Source: Staphylococcus sp. CAG:324
Lineage (GTDB): Bacteria > Bacillota_I > Bacilli_A > ML615J-28 > CAG-313
Assembly (NCBI GenBank): GCA_000433035.1
Contig: FR890815.1
Coordinates: 62,001 to 126,000 of the forward strand
DNA length: 64,000 bases
Reading direction: 5' to 3'
This document shows positions 19,155-28,978 of the stretch, piece by piece. How positions within the stretch are numbered: position 1 is the first letter of the stretch; each line of letters starts with the position of its first letter. Under the pieces are notes generated by a model. That model saw only the letters and a list, made by a program, of their open reading frames with translations, did no database searches and had not been told where the DNA came from. Both the position numbers and the translations under genes were made by a program.

Positions 19155-20743
19155 TTAACCTCCTTGCGAAAGATTTTAAATTGATGTTTGGAAAAGAAAA
19201 AAGTATTGCTAAAAAAATAATTACTATTTTAATAACAATCTTTTTTCTTACTTGTTTTATTGGAATTGAGGTATTTTTGTTTACAACTATTTTGAATAAA
19301 ATAGGAAAATTTCATCAAGCACCAATGGCCTTTATGAATGTATTTTTATTTATTATTTCTATTCTTATTACTATTTCTGGAATCTTTAGAGCGATGAAAC
19401 TTTTTTTTAATCAAAAGGATATTGAACAATTATCCACAAAACCAGTTAGTAATAGTGCAATTATTTTATCTAAATTAGTCTTTCTATTCATTACTCATTA
19501 TGCAATTAGTATTTTATTTATCTATCCATTATTTATTGCATATGGTATTCACTATGCAATGACATTAAAATTTTATTATCTAGCCCTTTTTTATCCCATT
19601 CTTTCTTTCTTTTTTGAGATGGGAGTTGCTCTTCTTTTTATCTATCCTTTTTGGCTTTTAAAAAATTATTTAAACAAGCATCTATTAGTAAGATTTCTTT
19701 TAATCGTAATATTGCTTGTGATTGGATGTTATTTTTACGCAAAAGTTTTGAATCTGTTTATTGAAATGATTGCGGGGGGAAATATAAATCATTTATTTAC
19801 CCAAACAATGATGGATAAACTCATCAATTTTAGAAAATATGAGATTCCAATTAATTTTTTAACAGATATTTTTATTCAAAATAGATATAGTAGTATATTA
19901 CCATACTTAGGTATATCATTGGGTATTTTTATTCTTGGTTTAAGTATTACTATTTTTACTTTTAGTTATGTAAGAAATATTTTTATTTCTAATAAGAAAA
20001 AACATAGAATAAAAGATTACAAAAAACAATCTATCCAAAAAGCTTTAATCAAAAAAGAAGTTATACTTTTAACTAAAAATCAAAATTATACTTTATCTTT
20101 TACAGGGCTTTTGATTGTTCAACCCTTTTTAGTATATTTGGTAATCAAAGCTTTAAATACAATTTTTACTTCTGGTATTTTTGCTTATTATATTTCAATT
20201 GTACCATCTTTTATTCCATTATTAGATATTTTAATTTTAATGTTATTTACCGTTATTATCAATCAGGGAGCAAGTCAATATATTCAAATGGAGAAAAAGA
20301 CGATTAAAGTGATGAAAACAATACCAGTTTTACCTCGAATTCAATTGTTGATAAAAGTAAGTATACCTTTGCTACTTTCTTTTACATCCCTTTTTATCAC
20401 TTTACTTGTCTTATTGGTGTTAAAAACGATTACGTTTATCACTTTCATTTTTGCTTTTGTATTAGTAAGTTTATTATTATTCATTTATGATGTGATTTCT
20501 TTAAAGGAAGAATTGAATATTAGAAATCATAAACCAAGAAGGTCAATTGTTTCTAATCTATACTCATATATTTTACCAATTATATATTTTATAGTGACAA
20601 CAATTCTTTCATATTTTGGTATGTCGATATATATTGCCTATTTGATAGGATGTATTGTATTTGTCATACTAGGAATACCACACGTGTTTCATTTGAAAAA
20701 AAATATGGAATCTTTATTTATGGATTTGGATGTGATCAATTAA
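19151..20743 (+). CDS. ABC transporter permease (ABC-2-like exporter)
   Basis: The product has 530 residues with about 12 hydrophobic segments, arranged in two similar halves. It resembles the large ABC-2-type permeases found beside single ABC ATPases in low-GC Gram-positives. It has no extracellular protease or binding domain. It overlaps the ATPase gene by 4 bases and is followed after 1 base by a secreted-protein gene. The substrate cannot be told from sequence. Confidence 0.85.
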   Translation: MINLLAKDFKLMFGKEKSIAKKIITILITIFFLTCFIGIEVFLFTTILNKIGKFHQAPMAFMNVFLFIISILITISGIFRAMKLFFNQKDIEQLSTKPVSNSAIILSKLVFLFITHYAISILFIYPLFIAYGIHYAMTLKFYYLALFYPILSFFFEMGVALLFIYPFWLLKNYLNKHLLVRFLLIVILLVIGCYFYAKVLNLFIEMIAGGNINHLFTQTMMDKLINFRKYEIPINFLTDIFIQNRYSSILPYLGISLGIFILGLSITIFTFSYVRNIFISNKKKHRIKDYKKQSIQKALIKKEVILLTKNQNYTLSFTGLLIVQPFLVYLVIKALNTIFTSGIFAYYISIVPSFIPLLDILILMLFTVIINQGASQYIQMEKKTIKVMKTIPVLPRIQLLIKVSIPLLLSFTSLFITLLVLLVLKTITFITFIFAFVLVSLLLFIYDVISLKEELNIRNHKPRRSIVSNLYSYILPIIYFIVTTILSYFGMSIYIAYLIGCIVFVILGIPHVFHLKKNMESLFMDLDVIN

Positions 20744-20744
20744 T

Positions 20745-23216
20745 ATGACAAAGAAAAACTTAATTATTTTATTGTTAATTCCCTTTTTAATTGCTTTGCT
20801 TGGTGTTGTAACGATTAATACGACCTTTCATTTCATTGATAATGATATTATTGCAATTCAATGGGATTATGATGATACCGAGGCTTTCAAGTTACAAGAT
20901 AATTTATATTTGTTAGAAGCGGTTGGTGTCAATCAAAAAAACTATCCAGCAGGGGCTGGTAATACACTTGTATGGAGTATTAGAAATCGTAATATAGAAG
21001 ATGACAATGTGTATGGTGAAATTGTTAAACAAGATCAGCACTATTATTTAAAAACACTTGCGTGTGGAGAGGTGATTATCACATGTTCAAATGAAAAGGG
21101 TACAATTTTTAAATCCATGCATGCGATCATTTATGAAAATGGAGCCATTCTTATTCAAACGAAAATTAGAGGTTCTCAAAACAATATTGATCAAACAATT
21201 TACTATGGTGAATATGATTTAGAAAATCAAAATAAAATAAAGGCAAGTGTTGATTTAGAAATTACAGCCGTACCAAAGAGTATCTCTTCGCTACTTAGAA
21301 TTGAAAACCAAACGGATAATATTGAAATTGATTTAATGAATCATACATTAGAAATTAAAGATGCTGGTTTTGCTTCATTTACCATTAGTTGTGGTGATGA
21401 AAATATTGCGAAAAATGCTACTTATTCCTTTGAAGTAGTTGAAAATGGAGTGAATGTATATAGTTATGATGATCTATTGAATTGTTCTAATTATTCAAAT
21501 ACTGGTGAAATTATTGTTCTTCGAAAATCATTTGAATCACTAGAAAATGCTTATCAGATGAGTGCTAGTGGAGAGGTTCTCTTAGAAGATGGCAAGCCAG
21601 TTTTAAAAGAAAATAATGTTGAATGTTTTGGTAACTATAATCCAGTCACTAAAAAATTTAATTTTAAAAATGAAATCTATCGTTTTGTTACAACCTATAA
21701 TAAAAATTATATTGATCAGTGGAATCAAAGTGTTGCAACAAGTGGCGGTAGCAATTACATATCAACTGAAATTTTAGTAGGTCTTCATATTCAAAAAAAC
21801 TTTTATGGGAATGGATATACGATTAATATGCATAATCTGACTTATCCAACTGAAATAATTGAAGTAGATAGTGGTGATGGAACGTTTGTATCTATTCCTC
21901 ATTTAGCTAAAGATGATTTATTTAGAGGTCCTCTTCCTTTTTATGCTTTGGGTGACCATAATAATATGCCATTGGTTGAAGCTTTTGGTCAAGATAATAT
22001 TGGAATGTATGTGGAAGGCAATGATATTTTAATCAATGATGTCTATGTACGAAATTGTGATTTTGGTAATAGATTGGCTAATCTTGATACAGTGGGAACA
22101 GTTTTAGAAGTGAGTGGAAATAATATAAAAATTATGAATGCTAGACTTGCGAATGGTAAAAATGTTTTACGTAGTTTTTCTTCCATGCATGTAGAAGTAA
22201 TCAATAGTATGTTAAGTTATGCAAGAAACTTTTTGGTTTCGCTTGGTACGAATGAGTACATTCTTATTGATGGCAGTAAAACGTATGATTTTACCGATTT
22301 AAATGGGAATTTGACATCACTTCAAATAGAAGATTATTTTCAAACGAATGGGGTTGGTGACAATATTTTAAATGCCTATTTACAAGCCAATTTTAGTTCA
22401 AAAGAGAATATGAAAAAAGCTCTTTTGTCTATGCAAAGAGCGCTTAGTAATGAAAAGTTAATTCAAGATGAAGAGAATAATCCTATTTACAAAGGTAGTA
22501 TGAAAATAAAAGATACTTTCTTTTATCAAAGTGGAATTGCGGCAATCTCTCTTGAATCTATGTTTAATGGACCTTTCTTATATTCGAATATTCCTAGTGT
22601 AATTTGGGAAGTATTAGGAATGCTTGAAACACAAGAAGGTATACCTCTTGATAGTCTTAAAACAAGTAAGATTGCGGGGTTATCTTATCCAGTTGAATTA
22701 GAAATTTGTGGTAATACGAAATTTTATGATTATAAAGCTACGGATAGTGTGGATATTAGTGGATTAATTACCGAAAATATATCAAAGTTTGCTCAATCCA
22801 TTGATCCAAGTTATGAGGGAATAATAGATATTGATAAAATATTTCCAATTAAACAATATTTAATTGACAAGGCCACAACTCAAGGTTCAATTTATACAGA
22901 CAATGGTAAAACATATATAAATTTACCTATTGCGTATTATGGTGGTGGACTTAATTTATCTAAAGTTGAGGTTTCCACTGAGGATATAACGATTCATTTC
23001 AATCGAGAAATTGAAATTGATTTGATTGATAATTATTTAAATTTAGGACAAGGTTCTAATACAGTTGAGATGTTAAAAAATATGATGCTAAAAGCAGTAA
23101 CGGTGGTAACCGGTTATGAACCATTCAAATTTGTATGTATGAAAGGTGATGGTTATTTATATGGAGAAACACCAAAGATTTCTGATTTAATTTTGAATAA
23201 CATAAAAGGAGAATAA
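20745..23216 (+). CDS. Large exported membrane-anchored protein, beta-helix-like
   Basis: The product has 823 residues. One N-terminal membrane helix (LIILLLIPFLIALLGVV) acts as signal anchor. After two Ig-like segments (about 40-240) comes a stretch rich in N-D-I-x-I and V-x-N-x motifs (ILINDVYVRNCDFG, NIKIMNARLANG, VEVINSMLSYARN). It reads like a right-handed parallel beta-helix, as in adhesins and polysaccharide-binding proteins. I recognise no catalytic motif. It is the fifth gene after sipW in the operon and follows the ABC permease immediately. It could be a cell-surface scaffold or an exporter-associated factor. Confidence 0.7.
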   Translation: MTKKNLIILLLIPFLIALLGVVTINTTFHFIDNDIIAIQWDYDDTEAFKLQDNLYLLEAVGVNQKNYPAGAGNTLVWSIRNRNIEDDNVYGEIVKQDQHYYLKTLACGEVIITCSNEKGTIFKSMHAIIYENGAILIQTKIRGSQNNIDQTIYYGEYDLENQNKIKASVDLEITAVPKSISSLLRIENQTDNIEIDLMNHTLEIKDAGFASFTISCGDENIAKNATYSFEVVENGVNVYSYDDLLNCSNYSNTGEIIVLRKSFESLENAYQMSASGEVLLEDGKPVLKENNVECFGNYNPVTKKFNFKNEIYRFVTTYNKNYIDQWNQSVATSGGSNYISTEILVGLHIQKNFYGNGYTINMHNLTYPTEIIEVDSGDGTFVSIPHLAKDDLFRGPLPFYALGDHNNMPLVEAFGQDNIGMYVEGNDILINDVYVRNCDFGNRLANLDTVGTVLEVSGNNIKIMNARLANGKNVLRSFSSMHVEVINSMLSYARNFLVSLGTNEYILIDGSKTYDFTDLNGNLTSLQIEDYFQTNGVGDNILNAYLQANFSSKENMKKALLSMQRALSNEKLIQDEENNPIYKGSMKIKDTFFYQSGIAAISLESMFNGPFLYSNIPSVIWEVLGMLETQEGIPLDSLKTSKIAGLSYPVELEICGNTKFYDYKATDSVDISGLITENISKFAQSIDPSYEGIIDIDKIFPIKQYLIDKATTQGSIYTDNGKTYINLPIAYYGGGLNLSKVEVSTEDITIHFNREIEIDLIDNYLNLGQGSNTVEMLKNMMLKAVTVVTGYEPFKFVCMKGDGYLYGETPKISDLILNNIKGE

Positions 23217-23220
23217 GAAC

Positions 23221-24321
23221 ATGAAAAAGAAAATCCTAAATTTAATAACTATGATATTATTATGTTTTGTTTTAGCAGGATGTTCTAGTTTCTTTGGTGA
23301 TAATGAGTCACTACAAATTGAAAATATTCAAGCTGAAAGTTTAGAAAATGGTGACATTAAAATAACAATTACATATGTAAATGAAGTTTTAGATCCAACC
23401 ATTTTTATTGTACCAAAGGGTGATACAGGCTCAACAGGGGTAGGAATTAAAGAAATAATAACGACTAAAAAAGAAGATGGTAGTGGTTCAATTTTAACAA
23501 TTACTTATACGGATGATTCTATTTCACCAACAATTGTGGAAGTAAAAGATGGTGTTTCGGTTAGCAGTATAGATCCTGTTGTCAATCCTGAAACTGGAGA
23601 AATAGTAATTTATATTAGATATAGTGATGGGACGAGTTCAGAACCGATGGTACTTCCAAAAGGAGAAGATGGTAAAGATGGCATTTCGGTGATCGGCATT
23701 GACCAAAGAATCAATAGAGATTTTAGTGTGACTTTGACTTTTAAAATGTCGCAAGGTGAAGATGTCATTGTGAATATTCCTGCACCTCAACAAGGAGAAG
23801 ATGGTAGGGGGATTAAAGATATTGTATCAATACCTAATGGGGATAGATATGTTATGATTATTACATATACTGATGATACAACAAAGGAATTAGAATTCGC
23901 AAGACCTAATAAATGGTTTTCAGAAATGAGTAAGCCACTAGATACAGATGGTATCAATGGTGATCTATGGTATGATTTAAGCCACAATGTGATATATGTC
24001 AAACAAAATAATAAGTGGACACAAGTGATAAGTCTTTATGATATCACAAATCAAACGTATACTGTGAAATTTGACTTAAATGATTCAGCAGATGCACCTG
24101 CAAGTATGCCACTTGGTACGCTTTTCACTTATGAAATTGTCGGTGGGAATTATTTTAAGGCATCAGGATATGAAATACCAGTTCCTACAAGAGAGGGATA
24201 TGTATTTGCTGGATGGTATACGGTAAAAATTCCAACGGTTGTGAATGGAGCATTTACTGATTTAACAGCAGTGTTCTCTGATTTGACATTATATGCAAAA
24301 TGGGAGTTAGCGAATGCATAA
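23221..24321 (+). CDS. Lipoprotein with G-x-D-G repeats and a C-terminal InlB-type repeat
   Basis: The product has 366 residues. The lipoprotein signal ends LAGC (Cys about 21). Several repeats of the form PKGxxGxxGxGIxxI followed by an I-x-Y-x-D strand occur (about 65-230), such as GDTGSTGVGIKEI, GEDGKDGISVIGI and GEDGRGIKDI. The C-terminal 90 residues match a Flg_new/InlB B repeat (GYVFAGWYT then LTLYAKWE). This is a lipid-anchored surface protein, probably a stalk or adhesin. RBS GGAG at 23208. The G-rich repeats recall collagen-like or phage-tail-like stalks but lack long G-X-Y runs. Confidence 0.78.
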   Translation: MKKKILNLITMILLCFVLAGCSSFFGDNESLQIENIQAESLENGDIKITITYVNEVLDPTIFIVPKGDTGSTGVGIKEIITTKKEDGSGSILTITYTDDSISPTIVEVKDGVSVSSIDPVVNPETGEIVIYIRYSDGTSSEPMVLPKGEDGKDGISVIGIDQRINRDFSVTLTFKMSQGEDVIVNIPAPQQGEDGRGIKDIVSIPNGDRYVMIITYTDDTTKELEFARPNKWFSEMSKPLDTDGINGDLWYDLSHNVIYVKQNNKWTQVISLYDITNQTYTVKFDLNDSADAPASMPLGTLFTYEIVGGNYFKASGYEIPVPTREGYVFAGWYTVKIPTVVNGAFTDLTAVFSDLTLYAKWELANA

Positions 24322-24350
24322 AATATAAATAAAAAGGAGGAAAACTTAAT

Positions 24351-25046
24351 ATGTTGAAAAAAATTAAGATGAGTATAATAATTATATTATGTATTCCATC
24401 AATTATTGGCATAGGTTTTTCTTCGTGGATTATAGGTACATTAGATAATATTTTAGTGAATGGACAAATTGATGTTGATACCGTTATTGAAAGCGATGAT
24501 TATATATTATTAACAAAAGAGCCTTTAGGATTTGAATATGGTGAAAGAGGTTTCATTGATTCTAATGGCAATTATGTCAAAAAAGCAAGTTTTATTGTAT
24601 CATTTGAAATAAACATTGATAATTGTAAAAAATTATTTGAAGATATTAGTTTAGCTTATATTAATATTATATTAACACATTCAGATAATTGTGTATTTAA
24701 TGATAATCAAGGATTATTTGATAGTTATGTAATAGATAATGGAGATCCTAGTTTAGAAGTAAATTATGTTTTTCAATCTTCAGTAAAGTTAAATAATACA
24801 AATATTTTTTTAGATTCTAGTGAATTAAAAATTAATGATAATGAATATAGTCTAAATTTTGAAATTGGTAAATATTTTAATATTGATGATAATATATCAA
24901 TACTTAATTTAGATATTTCTTATGAATGGTTTATTGATGATGCTTCAAATTATTTTAAAAATAACATTTATCCTATTATTTATGATGAAAGTAATCATGT
25001 CAATAAACTTACTCTTTCAGTAAGTGCATTTGTAACAGGTAATTAG
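24351..25046 (+). CDS. Secreted protein with SipW-type signal peptide
   Basis: The product has 231 residues. The signal peptide ends GIGFSSWIIGTLDN, the same (A/S)-x-W-I pattern as the two TasA-like proteins at 12948 and 13593. GQIDVDTVIESD after it mirrors GNISVDTVTDNR, so it is a more distant paralogue. The C-terminal half has YEWFIDDASNYFKNN, a weak relic of the W-G-x2-F motif. It is probably a minor subunit that needs the upstream signal peptidase. RBS AAGGAGG at 24334. Codon use is more AT-rich than in the genes upstream. Confidence 0.7.
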   Translation: MLKKIKMSIIIILCIPSIIGIGFSSWIIGTLDNILVNGQIDVDTVIESDDYILLTKEPLGFEYGERGFIDSNGNYVKKASFIVSFEINIDNCKKLFEDISLAYINIILTHSDNCVFNDNQGLFDSYVIDNGDPSLEVNYVFQSSVKLNNTNIFLDSSELKINDNEYSLNFEIGKYFNIDDNISILNLDISYEWFIDDASNYFKNNIYPIIYDESNHVNKLTLSVSAFVTGN

Positions 25047-25058
25047 GAGGAATAACTA

Positions 25059-28000
25059 ATGAATAGAAAAAAAATATTAGTATTATTTTTGATGTTATTT
25101 CCATTATTAATAATAAGTTTATCTGCTACGTGGATAATATTAAGTAGAACTATTTTTGCTCCATCATATAATCCAAGTAGTGATAGTATTTTATTTAATG
25201 CTTATGATAATCAAGAGTCCGTTATTTATAATGGATTAGAACAAGGTCCTACTAGTAAAAATTCAGATATTTTAGATAGTAATATGGATTTTAAATATAG
25301 ATTAGCAAATACTAAGAATTTTTATAAAGATGGATTTCCTATAGATGCTGGTACATACGATATATTAATTAAAGATAAAAGTAATACATATCTTGATGAA
25401 GTTGTACAATTTACTATAAACAAAGCGACTCCAAAATTAAATGGATCATTAAATTTATCAAGTATTTATCAAGGTGAAACGCCATTAATAACAAATGAAG
25501 ATGAATTATTTGTTTTAGGAGTACAAAATGAAATTTTGTATGGAAATTTTGTTATTGATGTCTCTTCAATTGAGTTTGGGGAATCAACCGAAAGTATAAA
25601 AAGTGTAGATGTTATTGTGAAATATACTCTTACACAAAACAATCAAAAAATCAATTACTATGATGGTTCTTACTCTACTTCTGTAGATGTTAAAGCAGTA
25701 TCTTACATAATAGGTAGTCAAAATAAATATTATGGTACAGTTGAAAGTGCTTTAGATGCTTCAAATAGTGGTGATATTGTAACTGTTATCCCACCAACTA
25801 AAAGTAATTATCATGATACTAATAATTCAATAGTTCCAGATAATATCTCTTATACAATTTATAATAATTGTGAAATAAAAAGTGGTGTAAGTTTAATAAT
25901 TCCTACTGATCAAGATTCTCTAAATAGTGTTACAGACTCTGCCACTTTAAAAACTTTTATTAATAGTATGCAAGTAGATGATAGGTCAAGAGGAAGTAAT
26001 AGTTCTTATAATTTATTTGCTACACAAAATGAAAGTAAATATTTAAGAGTAACAGTAAAAATTGCTGATAATGTAATTTTAAAAAATAATGGAGATTTAA
26101 TAGTTAGTGGATATTTAAGTGGTGGTACAAGTGGTGCATGTACACTTGGTCAAACCTCACATAGTTATTCTAGAATATTACTTGGGAATAATTCTCAAAT
26201 AAGTCAAGAAAATGATAGTGCTAATATATATTGTTATGGTTATATATCTGAACAATCTATAAATAATTCTAGTAAAGTTAATATTGTTAGTGGAAATTTA
26301 TATATTCCTTTTATTGTTGATGATTATAAAGGATTTAGTTTTTCATGGGCAATGACAGATGGAGCAATAAGTGAGGAAAGATGTTCCCCCTTTAATCAAT
26401 TTGAAATGAGAAATATAGATTCACAAGTAAAGATAGGATATAATGCAAAGGTTTATGGGATAACTAATGTTTATGTTACATATTCAACTATGGGTGTTGA
26501 TAAAGTCTTTACACAACAACTTAATATATTGGGAAATGATGAAAGTTTCTTTTTTCAATTAACTGATTCAATTTATTCATCGGTTAATTATAAATTTGAT
26601 AAAAATACATTAGTTGCCAATGCAAAAATTTATGGTGGAATGATTTTAAATAATTTTCAGTTAAAACTTCAAGAATCTATAATAACAGTTGATTTAAGTA
26701 CCACAGAGGCATATTTTCCTCTATCATATAGAATAAATATTGAATTATTTGCTTGCGAAGATCAAACAATTGCCAATTTTGATATTACTAATCAAAGAGT
26801 CAAATTATTGCCTGGTAGTAGTTTAACAATAGGTGATAAATGTTTATTAAAATCTAATGAGTTAATAGTCTATAGTGCTTTTTATGATGGTTCAATTGGA
26901 AATGGTGAAAATAGTGCAATTGGAAGTAGTAAACCATATCCTCTTAAAGAAGGAGCCATATTAAAAGTTTTAAGTGGTGGTAGAATTGAATCTAATTATT
27001 TAGCTGGAACAGTTTATGGGGATGCTAATGATATTTCATATACAAATGGAAAAATAGTGTCTAAAGAAGCTTGGGTTATGGGTAGTTCAGGTTCAATAAA
27101 TCCTGCTTGGAATATAAAAGATTATCTTGAAATAAAAGAAAAAATAAATATTTATCCATTGGAATACTTAGATACTAAAATAAAACTATATGTTGGAATA
27201 AATACTTTTACAAATTATAATTCATATTTACCATCTTTTAATATTTTAATAAATGGTGCAAGTGAATCATTTAATATAAGTGAATATCAACAAGTTTTGG
27301 TTTTTGATTCTTTAAATGATTATCAATTTGAGTTTGTTAATAATATTTATAAAGCACACTATGCTTCAAGTTATTATAAAAAGGGACAAATAATTTCTTA
27401 TAATGAAAATAATGCAATTATTGGTGTTATTAATAGCACATTATCTATTTCTAATAATAATAATGGTATCAATGAGTTTGATGTGCAAGAGGTTAATGTT
27501 ACTTGTTCTACCCCAACAATAAATGGAAAAATTCCTTTATATATAGGTAAATCAATATTATTAAATGCAGAGGTTATTGATATAAATAAATCATATAATA
27601 AAACAATTAGTTGGCAAAGTTTAGATACAAGTATTGCAACTGTTGATAATAGTGGCAATGTTACTGGTGTTTCGTTAGGAAAAGTAATCATTCAAGCTAT
27701 TTGTGATGAAGTTATTGGCTCTTTTGAAGTTGAAGTTATAGAAGAAGTAGATGTTGATAATATTGAATCAGTATATATTACAGATGCTAGTGGCAATTCT
27801 TCAGAAAAAGTTCTTGGTCAAAGTACGTTTGGCGGTAGTAATAATGTTGATTATAATGGTAAATATGGAAATAACAAACAAATTGTATTTAGCATAAATA
27901 TAAATCCAACAACTGCACCATATAGTTCAATAGAGTGGACCTTAAATGCATCAGCTACAGGAAGACAATGGATTAACGATAATACTCAAGCAGTAAATAT

Positions 28001-28832
28001 AGAAAAGAATGTTACATCTATAACTGTTAATACAGGTAGTGGAACTGGAACTAGTGATGATAAGGCAACTTTAAAATGTGTTGTTGTAGGCTTAGATGGT
28101 ACTATCTATACTGCTATATTTATTATAAATCACGAAAAAGATACCACTTGTCTTGTTGAAGGAACATTAATTACAATGGCAGATGGTACTCAAAAAAAAG
28201 TTGAAAATTTAGAAATAGGTGATTTACTATTGATTTATAATCATGAAACTGGTGATTGGGATTATGCTCCATTATTAGTAAATGTTCATAATAGTGAAGA
28301 AGAAATTTTAACTAATATAATTAATCTTTATTTTGATGATAATAGTAGTTTACGAATTGTAGGTGAACATGCACTATTTGATATGAATTTAAATAAATAT
28401 GTATATATTAATGAGAGTAATATAATGGAATATATAGGTCATAAATTTGTTGCAACTGAATGCATAAATGGCACAATTGATACAAAAATTATAACATTAA
28501 ATAGAGTAGACATAACGAAAGAATTAGTAAGAGTTTATAATCCTGCATCGGTTTGGCATTTAAATTTAGTGGCAAATAATATTTTAACATTATCTGCTGG
28601 TATGGTTAATTTCTTTGATTATGGTGAGAATTTAAAATATGATGAAGAGCTTATGATCAAAGACATACAAAAATATGGACTATATACATATGATGATTTT
28701 AAAGATTATGTATCATTAGAAGTATTTTATGCTTTTCCATTTAAATATTTTAAAGTTGCAGTAGGCAAAGGATTAATTACTTTTGAAGATATATTAATGT
28801 TAATTAATTATTATAATGATTCTATAAATTAA
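25059..28832 (+). CDS. Giant surface protein with MBG-like, Big_2 and C-terminal Hint (intein-like) domain
   Basis: The product has 1257 residues. The N-terminal export signal ends SLSATWIILSRT. Residues about 50-120 resemble an MBG beta-grasp repeat (VIYNGLEQGP then IDAGTYDILIK). A long beta-rich region follows, then a Big_2 Ig domain (about 845-905; ISWQSLDTSIATVDNSGN). From residue about 1031 there is a Hint domain: C-L-V-E-G-T-x-I-x-M-A-D-G-T (block A), the His of block B in GEHALFD, and a closing WHLNLVANNILTLSAGMVN. The usual C-terminal His-Asn-(Cys/Ser) splice junction is absent (VNFF), so full splicing is unlikely; self-cleavage or thioester attachment at C1031 is possible. About 70 residues follow. 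Last gene of the operon; a strong terminator follows. Confidence 0.8.
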   Translation: MNRKKILVLFLMLFPLLIISLSATWIILSRTIFAPSYNPSSDSILFNAYDNQESVIYNGLEQGPTSKNSDILDSNMDFKYRLANTKNFYKDGFPIDAGTYDILIKDKSNTYLDEVVQFTINKATPKLNGSLNLSSIYQGETPLITNEDELFVLGVQNEILYGNFVIDVSSIEFGESTESIKSVDVIVKYTLTQNNQKINYYDGSYSTSVDVKAVSYIIGSQNKYYGTVESALDASNSGDIVTVIPPTKSNYHDTNNSIVPDNISYTIYNNCEIKSGVSLIIPTDQDSLNSVTDSATLKTFINSMQVDDRSRGSNSSYNLFATQNESKYLRVTVKIADNVILKNNGDLIVSGYLSGGTSGACTLGQTSHSYSRILLGNNSQISQENDSANIYCYGYISEQSINNSSKVNIVSGNLYIPFIVDDYKGFSFSWAMTDGAISEERCSPFNQFEMRNIDSQVKIGYNAKVYGITNVYVTYSTMGVDKVFTQQLNILGNDESFFFQLTDSIYSSVNYKFDKNTLVANAKIYGGMILNNFQLKLQESIITVDLSTTEAYFPLSYRINIELFACEDQTIANFDITNQRVKLLPGSSLTIGDKCLLKSNELIVYSAFYDGSIGNGENSAIGSSKPYPLKEGAILKVLSGGRIESNYLAGTVYGDANDISYTNGKIVSKEAWVMGSSGSINPAWNIKDYLEIKEKINIYPLEYLDTKIKLYVGINTFTNYNSYLPSFNILINGASESFNISEYQQVLVFDSLNDYQFEFVNNIYKAHYASSYYKKGQIISYNENNAIIGVINSTLSISNNNNGINEFDVQEVNVTCSTPTINGKIPLYIGKSILLNAEVIDINKSYNKTISWQSLDTSIATVDNSGNVTGVSLGKVIIQAICDEVIGSFEVEVIEEVDVDNIESVYITDASGNSSEKVLGQSTFGGSNNVDYNGKYGNNKQIVFSININPTTAPYSSIEWTLNASATGRQWINDNTQAVNIEKNVTSITVNTGSGTGTSDDKATLKCVVVGLDGTIYTAIFIINHEKDTTCLVEGTLITMADGTQKKVENLEIGDLLLIYNHETGDWDYAPLLVNVHNSEEEILTNIINLYFDDNSSLRIVGEHALFDMNLNKYVYINESNIMEYIGHKFVATECINGTIDTKIITLNRVDITKELVRVYNPASVWHLNLVANNILTLSAGMVNFFDYGENLKYDEELMIKDIQKYGLYTYDDFKDYVSLEVFYAFPFKYFKVAVGKGLITFEDILMLINYYNDSIN

Positions 28833-28841
28833 TTATTTTTT

Positions 28842-28880
28842 AAAAACTTGATTTCAATTTAATTTTGAAATCAAGTTTTT
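28842..28880 (+). terminator. Rho-independent terminator of the first SipW/TasA-like operon
   Basis: AAAAACTTGATTTCAA (28842-28857) pairs perfectly over 16 bases with TTGAAATCAAGTTTTT (28865-28880). It works on both strands because A- and T-runs flank it. Confidence 0.93.
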
Positions 28881-28978
28881 ATATATAAATAATTTGTTAT
28901 TTTTTACAAAAATACTGAATAAGAATTGATAGTAATCATATAATATGATTCAATAAAGATATTGAAAGGATGATTGAA

